Of a DNA stretch of 64,000 nucleotides, positions 56,617 through 64,000 are shown in pieces. Both the position numbers and the translations under genes were made by a program. Positions within the stretch are counted from its first letter, which is position 1. Every line of letters begins with the position of its first letter. Origin of the DNA: CALJXB01 sp965225935 (lineage in GTDB: Bacteria; Pseudomonadota; Alphaproteobacteria; Kiloniellales; JAKSDN01). The stretch is taken from positions 124,001 through 188,000 of the forward strand of contig CBDDCC010000005.1 of the NCBI GenBank assembly GCA_965225935.1, given 5' to 3'. The notes below the pieces were generated by a model. The model ran no database searches. It was given only the letters and a program-made list of their open reading frames with translations, and had not been told where the DNA came from.

Positions 56617-57471
56617 CTATCCCCCGCCGATGCGCTCGGCGATGGCGAGGACGCGGTACATGGAGCGCAGCACCGGGCGCTCGATCAGCTTGCCGTCGAT
56701 CACCAGGAGGCCCGTGCCGCCCTCCTCGAAGGCCTCGACGATCTGCCGGGCGCGGGCGATGGCGTCTGCGTCGGGCGTGAAGATCCCGTTCAGGATCGGG
56801 ATCTGCTTGGGGTGGATGGCGCCCTTGCCGACGAAGCCGAACTCGGCGGCGGCCTCGGCCTCGCGGCGCAGGCCCTCCAGGTCGTCGAGGTCGAGGAAGG
56901 GCACGTCGATGACGTCGAGCCCGGCGCCGGCTGCGGCGTGGACGGTGCGCGCGCGGGCGTAAGCGAGCGCCGGCCAAGTGGGTTGGCAGCGCAGGTCGGC
57001 CGCCATGTCGACGCCGCCAAAGAAGAGCGCCTCGATGCGCGGGCTGGCGCGGGCGATCTCGTGGGCGGCCTCGAGGCCCTCGTTGGTCTCGACGATGACG
57101 TGGAGCCGGCAGGCGCGCCCGTACTCGTCCAGCAGTTCGGCGAGGGCGCGCACCTCCTCCGGCCCTTTGACCTTGGGCAGCATGAGGGCCGGCGGCGGGG
57201 CCTCCCGCTCCAGCAGCGCCTGCACGTCGGCCATGCCTTCGGGCGTGCGTAGGCAGTTGAGGCGGACGATGCGCTCGATCCCGTCCTGATCTTGGGGCCG
57301 GTCGAACAGCGCCAGGGTCTCTTCCCGGGCCCGCGCCTTGTCGGCCGGGGCGACAGCGTCCTCCAGGTCGACGCAGACGATGTCGGCGCCGCTCTTCAGC
57401 GCCTTGGGAAACATCTCCGGCCGGGTGCCGGGGCAGAAGATGAAGCTACGGCGCGGCCGCAGATCCGCCAT
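56617..57471 (-). CDS. HpcH/HpaI-type CoA ester lyase (CitE-like)
   Basis: 284 residues, TIM-barrel lyase of the CitE/malyl-CoA lyase family. Motifs: RSFIFCPGTRPEMFPKALKS, DIVCVDLEDAVAP (metal-binding Glu/Asp), LMLPKVKGPEEV, LHVIVETNEGLEAA and GFVGKGAIHPKQIPILN. Such proteins cleave or hydrolyse (S)-malyl-CoA, citramalyl-CoA or related thioesters. The ATG at 57471 lies inside the end of the Rieske gene, a 26-nt overlap, so the pair is co-translated. A common pathway, perhaps oxygenation then C-C cleavage after CoA activation, is inference; no CoA ligase is nearby. Confidence 0.88.
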   Translation of the reverse strand: MADLRPRRSFIFCPGTRPEMFPKALKSGADIVCVDLEDAVAPADKARAREETLALFDRPQDQDGIERIVRLNCLRTPEGMADVQALLEREAPPPALMLPKVKGPEEVRALAELLDEYGRACRLHVIVETNEGLEAAHEIARASPRIEALFFGGVDMAADLRCQPTWPALAYARARTVHAAAGAGLDVIDVPFLDLDDLEGLRREAEAAAEFGFVGKGAIHPKQIPILNGIFTPDADAIARARQIVEAFEEGGTGLLVIDGKLIERPVLRSMYRVLAIAERIGGG

Positions 57472-58540
57472 GACCCGGGCTCCCGCCGAGCGCCGCGCGC
57501 ACCAGCTGCTGGAAGTAGATGGTGCCGACCTCCTCGCTGGGCGACAGGCGGCCGCTCTCGTAGACGCCGGCCTCCAGGTTCTTCTGCACCAGCTCGCAGA
57601 TCTCCAGGTCCTCGCCCATGACCCGCTCGGCGCTCTCGATAGCTTCGGCCGCCGAAACGCCGCGTTCGGCGGCCAGCGCCTCGGCACACCAGAACCAGCG
57701 CACCAGGCGGACGCTGCGCGGGCCGGTGGGGACCACGCTTTCCAGGTTGAAGCCATAGTCCGAGAAGTGCAGCAGCAGGCCGGGGAACTTATAGATCCAG
57801 AAGCCCCGGCCGCGGCGCGAGGGATCGGCCTCCGACGGCCGGTAGGTCACGTCGAAGCCGACGAAGGCGCCGTTCTCGTAGGGCCGGATCTCGATCTGCT
57901 CCTCGGGCACGGTCTGGCCCAAGTCGGTGTGGACCATCTTCACGTGATAGCCCTCGCAGGAGTTGTCGCCATAGGCCTTCCAGTTGGCGGCCCCGTCCTT
58001 CACCACCTCGCCCTGGAAGGCCATGTCCGAAAGCGCCGGGAAGCCCTCCGCGATTCCGGCGACATCGCCCAGCCAGGCTCCGAGGGCCGGCGCGCCCGCG
58101 TCGATGCAGGCGAAGACCAGGCCGTTCCAGGTCTCGACCCGGACCGGGTGGAGCGAGAAGTCGGCGGGATCGAGATCCCGGCCCAGCTCGAGCCCCGGCG
58201 CGCTCTTCAGGCGGCCCTCCAGGTCGTAGCGCCAGCCATGATAGCGGCAGGAGAGCGCCGCGCAGCGCCCCGCGCCCTCGCGCAGCAGCGGCCCGGCCCG
58301 GTGCCGGCAGACGTTGTGGAAGCCCCTCAGACCCCCGTCCCGGCCACGCAGCACGAAGAGCGGCCAGCCGGCGCACTCGCCCGCCACGTAGGCGCCCGGG
58401 GCCGCCAGCTGCGCCTCGCGGGCGACCACCCACCAGTGGCGACGAAAGATCGCCTGGCGCTCGCGGGCGTAGACCTCAGGGTCGTGGTACCAGCTGGCCG
58501 GCAGGGTCTCGGGCGCGCCCTCTTTTCCGTTCGCGGTCAT
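57446..58540 (-). CDS. Rieske non-haem iron oxygenase, alpha subunit type
   Basis: 364 residues. The Rieske [2Fe-2S] site is FHNVCRHRAGPLLREG with ALSCRYHGWRYDLEG (CxH...CxxH). The catalytic domain has the iron ligands in NSCEGYHVKMVHTDLG (HxxxxH) and an Asp near GEDLEICELVQKN. It resembles the single-component SRPBCC family of aromatic or quaternary-amine oxygenases, such as carnitine monooxygenase. The reductase is not nearby. GTG at 58555 would overlap the GGAAGG ribosome site, so the ATG at 58540 is used. The gene pair is bracketed by two related repeats. Confidence 0.9.
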   Translation of the reverse strand: MTANGKEGAPETLPASWYHDPEVYARERQAIFRRHWWVVAREAQLAAPGAYVAGECAGWPLFVLRGRDGGLRGFHNVCRHRAGPLLREGAGRCAALSCRYHGWRYDLEGRLKSAPGLELGRDLDPADFSLHPVRVETWNGLVFACIDAGAPALGAWLGDVAGIAEGFPALSDMAFQGEVVKDGAANWKAYGDNSCEGYHVKMVHTDLGQTVPEEQIEIRPYENGAFVGFDVTYRPSEADPSRRGRGFWIYKFPGLLLHFSDYGFNLESVVPTGPRSVRLVRWFWCAEALAAERGVSAAEAIESAERVMGEDLEICELVQKNLEAGVYESGRLSPSEEVGTIYFQQLVRAALGGSPGHGGSAAAP

Positions 58541-58622
58541 GCCCGGACCTTCCACCCCTTCGCGCCCGGAGTCCAGCCCCGCGAAGACCGGCTGGCGCGT
58601 TCTTATAGGGGCAAAAGGGATT

Positions 58623-58746
58623 TTACCACCGAGACACAGAGATCACAGAGTATTGGATTAGGTGATCAAAGACTCGCCAGGTGGTTTCTCTTTCGAAACC
58701 CAAACTCTGTGACACTTCCTCTGTGTCTCTGAGTCTCTGTGGTGAA
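58623..58746. repeat. CACAGAGA-type palindromic repeat, right copy
   Basis: Arms TTACCACCGAGACACAGAGA (58623 on) and its near reverse complement ending CTGTGGTGAA (58719-58746) flank about 70 bp that holds a second inverted pair, AGGTGGTTTC and GAAACC. Together with the copy at 56509-56616 it brackets the Rieske/CitE pair. The 274-bp gap between the Rieske gene and cysS contains nothing else recognisable. Confidence 0.82.
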
Positions 58747-58814
58747 CCTTTTGTTTTCCAAGCCCAGCGTAACTCGCTCGGACAGGACCGCCACGCGGCG
58801 TGTGCGGGCAAGCG

Positions 58815-60206
<1,392 letters not shown>

Positions 60207-60315
60207 GCGGGAAGCCACGTCTCGACTGTGCTGGACGCTGCGCCAGCGCGCGGGCAGTCCTAGCAAACAGCCGGGGGAAGGTCCATGACCCCTCGTCTGG
60301 GCCGCCGGCTATGGG

Positions 60316-61827
60316 CTATCGGCTGGCCGCGAGCCTGTCGGCCAGCCGCAGCGCGAGCTGGACGATGGTGAGGGTGGGATTGGCGTAGCCGCCGGTGCGG
60401 AAGACGCTGGAGCCGGCGAGGTAGAGGTTCGGGACCCCGAAGACGCGGCAGTCGCCGTCGACGACGCCCTCGCCCGGGCGCCGGCCCATGCGGGTCGTGC
60501 CCATGTGGTGGAAGCCCGCGACCTCGTGACCCTCGTCGAAGCCCGGGAGGCCCTCCGCCTCCGAGAGCAGCCAGTCGTGCAGCTTGGCCCGGCCGAGGCC
60601 CCGGCGCGCCAGGTAGGCGCCGACGGCGAGCCCGCAGGTCCGGATGGTCTTCTTGTCAAGGCCGGACAAACGCCAGTCGAGCCCGGCGCGCCGCAGCCCG
60701 AACCTGTCGGTTTCTCCGGTCAGGACGACCCGGCTTTGCGGGTTGGGCGCCTGCTCCGAGGCGACCTGCAGATGAGCGGCGTTCTCGGACGGCAGGTCCG
60801 GCTGCTTCAAGGTCTTCACCGGGCAGAGGAAGTCCGACTTGAGGGACAGCATCAGGTCCGTGGCGAGATCGCTGCTGCAGATGGCCGCCTTCAGGCTGTC
60901 GCGCGCCATCCTGCGCAGGCTTTTCTCGCGCCCGCCCTGGGCCGGCACCAGGCGAACGCTGCAATTGGCGATGGCCTCCGCCTGCTGCAGCCGGGGCGTC
61001 GGCGCCCAGAAACGCCGGCCGTCGCTCAGCACATCGGGGCGGTCGAACAGGAAGTAGCCGATATTGAAGTGGGGATGCTCCATGAAGTAGCGCCCGACCA
61101 GCCCGTGGTCGTTGCCGAGGCCCTGCGGCCGCTGGCGGTCGGCGTTGAGGAGGGTGCGGGCATTCTCGATGGCCCCGAGCGCCAGCACATAATGGCGGGC
61201 CTTGGCCTCGGTCGCCCTTTCGCTGCCATAGGGCCTGACGCGGAAGAACGCGACCCCGCCACCTTCGGCGTCGAGCGCGATGTCGACCAGGTTGGCGTTG
61301 ATCAGGACGCTCAGCCGCTCGGCCGCCTCCAGATAGGTGCCGTACTTGGCCTTGAACCGCACCTCGCTGAAGCGGAACCAGACCTCTTTCAGCCCGTCGG
61401 AGGAGCCCGGCAGGACCTGGTCTTCGCGGAAGGCCTCGATCCCGAGGATGTCGCAGGCCGGTGCCAGGTAGGGGTCGAGGTCGGCGCGGCCGATCGGCCA
61501 GCCGGCGTCGTCGACGGCGGGACGGGCGAGGAAGTCCGAAGCGTCGAGGGGCCGGCACCAACCGCCCCAGTGGTTCGAGGTGCCGCCCAGGTACCTGAGG
61601 CGCGCGATGTCGAGGTCGAAGTAGTCCCGGCCGAGGATCGGCCCCTTGTAGAGGTCCTGGGACTCGTCGCTGATCCCCATCCCGCCGCCCTCCAGCAGCA
61701 GGACCCGGCGGCCGGCATCGGCGAGGCGCTTGGCGAGCGTGATGCCCGCGACGCCGGCGCCGGCGATGCAGACGTCGTAGACGCCGTCGAGCGGCGGGGA
61801 ACCGGCCTGCTCGAGATCGACGATCAT
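60316..61827 (-). CDS. GMC-family FAD oxidoreductase (dehydrogenase type)
   Basis: 503 residues. FAD motif: DVCIAGAGVAGITLAKRLAD with LLLEGGGMG; RYLGGTSNHWGGWCRP is the GMC-type flavin loop; the catalytic pair is His in GFHHMGTTRMG and Asn in GGYANPTLTIVQLALRLA. It oxidises an alcohol or sugar. The protein has no signal peptide. It is coupled by an ATGA overlap to a tiny Tat-signal protein, suggesting export as a complex, as in membrane sugar dehydrogenases whose small subunit carries the Tat signal. No cytochrome subunit is adjacent, so the electron acceptor is unknown. Confidence 0.88.
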   Translation of the reverse strand: MIVDLEQAGSPPLDGVYDVCIAGAGVAGITLAKRLADAGRRVLLLEGGGMGISDESQDLYKGPILGRDYFDLDIARLRYLGGTSNHWGGWCRPLDASDFLARPAVDDAGWPIGRADLDPYLAPACDILGIEAFREDQVLPGSSDGLKEVWFRFSEVRFKAKYGTYLEAAERLSVLINANLVDIALDAEGGGVAFFRVRPYGSERATEAKARHYVLALGAIENARTLLNADRQRPQGLGNDHGLVGRYFMEHPHFNIGYFLFDRPDVLSDGRRFWAPTPRLQQAEAIANCSVRLVPAQGGREKSLRRMARDSLKAAICSSDLATDLMLSLKSDFLCPVKTLKQPDLPSENAAHLQVASEQAPNPQSRVVLTGETDRFGLRRAGLDWRLSGLDKKTIRTCGLAVGAYLARRGLGRAKLHDWLLSEAEGLPGFDEGHEVAGFHHMGTTRMGRRPGEGVVDGDCRVFGVPNLYLAGSSVFRTGGYANPTLTIVQLALRLADRLAASR

Positions 61828-61988
61828 CCGCTGCGCGTATCGAGGTCGGACCGGCGCAGGATCCAGCCGTCGACCACCACCAGCGGCTCAGGCTTTGCTT
61901 CGCGCGCGCGGACCCGCGGCCGGCCGGCGATCCAGCCCAGCACGGCCGCGCCAAATCCCAAGACGGTTCGTCGGGTGAATACGCTCAT
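61824..61988 (-). CDS. 54-residue Tat-signal protein, likely GMC partner
   Basis: The N-terminus FTRRTVLGFGAAVLGWIAG is a twin-arginine signal (SVFTRR), leaving only about 30 mature residues (EAKPEPLVVVDGWILRRSDL). It overlaps the start of the GMC dehydrogenase by 4 nt. In gluconate and fructose dehydrogenases a longer small subunit brings the flavoprotein through the Tat system; this may be a minimal version. ATG at 61988; the ribosome site is weak (GGGGCCACCTG). Confidence 0.7.
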   Translation of the reverse strand: MSVFTRRTVLGFGAAVLGWIAGRPRVRAREAKPEPLVVVDGWILRRSDLDTRSG

Positions 61989-62186
61989 CAGGTGGCCCCG
62001 GTCCCCCCGCTGCGTTACCGCGAGTCTATCAGATCCTCGGGCGCCGGGGGACACAAGGCCGGCAGGCGGCCGAGACGCGGTGTTCGAGATCATCCGGGGA
62101 GGGTCGAGCCCGGTTTGGCGCTCTAAGGTGTTGTTGCGCAGGTCACGAACGACCCGGGCCCAGCCGCTCGCTCAAATACTGCCAAA

Positions 62187-62519
62187 TCAGTAGTCGACGA
62201 CTTCCTTGCCGATCACCTCGAAGTTCTGGTCAAGGGTGAAGGTGTAGGACTGTTCGTCGGCACACGACGCTTCGACCACGAAGTTGTCCCCGCTCATGCT
62301 GAGCTTCTTCTCGCCCATGGCGTCCCTGACGACTTGGCAGTCCTGCGCTTCCAGGAAAGCCAAGATCCGGTCGACCTCCTCGGGGGTCTCCGTTCTCGCC
62401 TCCGCTCCGGCGACGGAGAGAGCGAGGGTCGCGACTGCAAGCAGGAGTCGCGTCCGGAGAGGCGATGGCCCCCCTCGACAGGTCGCGGCGGCGGCGAGAT
62501 GTGCGATGGATCGGCTCAT
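62187..62519 (-). CDS. Small secreted protein, PepSY-like
   Basis: 110 residues. AAGGAGAAGAACC precedes the ATG. A signal peptide (TRLLLAVATLALSVAGAEA) with an unusually long N-terminal region ends near residue 41, giving a mature domain of about 70 residues (ETPEEVDRILAFLEAQDCQV, then FTLDQNFEVIGKEVVDY) that resembles PepSY-type periplasmic modules. The two cysteines may form a disulfide. A shorter start is possible. Divergent from the AraC/TolB fusion, with 222 bp between them. Confidence 0.68.
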   Translation of the reverse strand: MSRSIAHLAAAATCRGGPSPLRTRLLLAVATLALSVAGAEARTETPEEVDRILAFLEAQDCQVVRDAMGEKKLSMSGDNFVVEASCADEQSYTFTLDQNFEVIGKEVVDY

Positions 62520-62741
62520 GGTTCTTCTCCTTGGATGTCCGGCCTCTATGCAGACTGCCCCTTGCCGGCTTGGACCGAACCGAACCTCTCGCGTGGCCGC
62601 CCGACGCGATATCCGCTTTCGGCGGGACTGTCCGGAATCGGCGCGATTCGTGGTAGAAAGGCCCCTGGCGGCCGGACCCGCGGCAGACGCGGCGCGTTCA
62701 GCACGGCGGAACAGAGCCGCCGGCTCAATGAATGGCGGGCG

Positions 62742-64000
62742 ATGAAACTGCCGATCCGACCGGAATCCGAACCCTTGGAGGAAGGCCCGCCGCTGCCGTG
62801 CGACGTGAAGCGGGCCATCGGCTTCCTGCGCGCGGCGCTGCGCCGCCCGATCTCCATGGCCGACCTGGTGCGGCATTGCGGCGTCCCCGCGCGCACCCTG
62901 AGCCAACATTTCCGCAGCTTTCTCGACGTCTCCCCCATGCACTACCTGCGCCGGCTCCGTCTGGCAGCCGCGCGCGAAGCGCTGCTCGCCGGCGCGCCCG
63001 GCATCTCGGTGACGGAGGTGGCGAAGCGCTACGAGTTCCATCACTTCGGACGCTTCGCCGGCCAGTACCGCCGATGCTTCGGGGAACCTCCCTCGGAGAC
63101 GCTTCGGCGGGGACGGGCCGCGGCGGCGTCCGAACGGAAGGCGGCGCGCCGGGGCGACGGCCGAGGGACCGGCGCCGCCCTCCCGTCGCGGGAACGGCCG
63201 TCCCTTGCCGTCCTGCCCTGCCAAGGCCCCGCCCACGAGCCGGCCCTAGGCTGGCTTGCCACGGGCCTCGCCGAATCCCTGGCGGCGGCCCTCTCGTCCG
63301 GCCGCGGCCTCGTTGTGAAGCTTCCCGCCTCGCCGCGGGCGGCACTCGGTGATCCTCGACGCCTGGCGCAGGAGCTCGGCACCCGCTACCTCCTGACGGG
63401 CAGGATCACGCCTGACGGCGGGCGCCTGCGGATCGTCCTCCGTCTCGTCGAGACCGCGACCGGGAACCACCTTTGGGGCGAGAGCTTCGACGGCGCGCGC
63501 GACCGGCCGCTCGACCTGGAAGACCGGATCGTCGCAAGCGCCGTCCGTGCCGTCATGCCCCAGGTCCGGAGCGCCGAGATCGAGCGCGCGCGACGCGCGC
63601 CCCCGCAGAACCTGGACGCCCATGGCCTAGCGTTGCGGGCCTTGCCGTTCGTCTTCGCCTCCCGGCCGGCCGCCGCCGAACGCGCCCTAGACCTCCTCGC
63701 CCGGGCCATCGAGATCGATCCCGACCACGGGCTGCCGCCCGCGCTCGCCGCCTGGTGCCACGCCCAACTGGTCATGTACAACGGAACCCCAGCGCCGGCC
63801 GAGGAGAAGGCCCGGGCCCTGCGGCTCCTCCGGCGTGCCGCCATCCTCGACGACGAGGACCCCATCGCCCTGGCCGCCCGCTCTGCCGTCCACACCATGG
63901 CGCGGGAGTTCGATGCCGCCGAGGCTCTGGTGGCCCGCGCCCTCGCGCGCGACCCTTCGTTCGGCTGGGCCTGGGGGCGTAGCGGCTGGCTGCGCTCGTA
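62742..64000 (+). CDS. AraC-type HTH fused to TolB-like/TPR domains, C-terminus outside window
   Basis: At least 419 residues, open at the window end. Residues 15-125 are an AraC-type double HTH (ISMADLVRHCGVPARTLSQH, VTEVAKRYEFHHFGRFAGQY), normally C-terminal but here at the front. After a basic linker comes a TolB/FlgO-like domain (SLAVLPCQGP; TGLAESLAAALSSG; YLLTGRITPDGGRLRIVLRL; LWGESFDGARDRPLDLEDRI), then TPR-like helices from about 290. This order, HTH then TolB-like then TPR, is common for OmpR- or SARP-headed regulators and adenylate-cyclase-like proteins, but an AraC head is unusual. No good ribosome site precedes the ATG at 62742, so the start is tentative. Confidence 0.78.
   Translation, partial: MKLPIRPESEPLEEGPPLPCDVKRAIGFLRAALRRPISMADLVRHCGVPARTLSQHFRSFLDVSPMHYLRRLRLAAAREALLAGAPGISVTEVAKRYEFHHFGRFAGQYRRCFGEPPSETLRRGRAAAASERKAARRGDGRGTGAALPSRERPSLAVLPCQGPAHEPALGWLATGLAESLAAALSSGRGLVVKLPASPRAALGDPRRLAQELGTRYLLTGRITPDGGRLRIVLRLVETATGNHLWGESFDGARDRPLDLEDRIVASAVRAVMPQVRSAEIERARRAPPQNLDAHGLALRALPFVFASRPAAAERALDLLARAIEIDPDHGLPPALAAWCHAQLVMYNGTPAPAEEKARALRLLRRAAILDDEDPIALAARSAVHTMAREFDAAEALVARALARDPSFGWAWGRSGWLRS

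Overview
The window is GC-rich DNA with alphaproteobacterial gene content: a COQ7-type ubiquinone hydroxylase, GluQ-RS, DUF1127, FolE2, HAAT (Liv-type) amino-acid ABC transporters and a PQQ-dependent sugar dehydrogenase. This fits a free-living, aerobic, Rhodospirillales-like chromosome, but the species cannot be named from the sequence. Nearly all of it is core or catabolic chromosome. The exception is a more AT-rich segment at about 37.1-44.1 kb, bounded by a direct repeat of the 3' end of a tRNA-Leu gene, which looks like an integrated island.

Layout. 0-4.7 kb (minus): ECF sigma factor, a membrane anti-sigma/VWA fusion and a secreted protein. 4.9-9.8 kb: FolE2, a small urate-oxidase-N-like membrane protein with a 31-aa membrane peptide, an acyl-CoA dehydrogenase divergent from a Cys-rich HTH regulator (two long operator-like repeats between them), and an orphan pqqA. 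9.9-10.7 kb: a PQQ-system-type ABC ATPase. 10.9-23.9 kb: a large nitrogen-compound catabolic locus (DadA-like oxidase, Asp/Glu racemase-fold protein, glutamine-synthetase-like ligase, N-formylglutamate amidohydrolase-like protein, cysteine hydrolase, complete five-gene HAAT transporter, second FAD oxidase, class III aminotransferase). 24-37 kb: copper P-type ATPase with a CueR-type promoter, GFA protein, GST, small membrane and lipoproteins, a methyltransferase, a Vgb-like propeller with a CxxCH partner, PQQ sugar dehydrogenase, a sigma factor with a Tat cupredoxin, LysE, DUF899 and DUF2238 proteins. Two inverted copies of a MITE-like repeat of about 280 bp (22.3 and 31.5 kb) flank part of this.

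37.1-44.1 kb: the island. It carries a decayed IS6 transposase, a GntR regulator with a palindromic operator, a membrane-anchored cyclic-nucleotide-binding protein and a 1407-residue secreted FG-GAP protein of unknown function. No integrase was found. 44.2-54.2 kb: housekeeping genes (DedA/YqaA, DsbB, COQ7, HNH nuclease, carboxylesterase, DNA glycosylase, GluQ-RS), an orphan TauA-like binding protein, NUDIX, ACT and ParB-like proteins, and an EEP-family nuclease. 54.2-56.3 kb: a WYL-family regulator whose own promoter and the promoters of both neighbouring genes carry the same 18-bp palindrome, so this is probably a local regulon. 56.5-64 kb: a Rieske oxygenase/CitE-like lyase pair bracketed by palindromic repeats, CysS, a GMC dehydrogenase with a tiny Tat-signal partner, a small secreted protein, and an AraC-HTH/TolB-like/TPR fusion running off the right edge.

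The strongest candidates for something undescribed are the amine/D-amino-acid locus at 10.9-23.9 kb, the tRNA-Leu island with its giant secreted protein, and the WYL operator set. Starts were chosen from visible Shine-Dalgarno sequences and family lengths, and several were moved from the longest possible reading frame.
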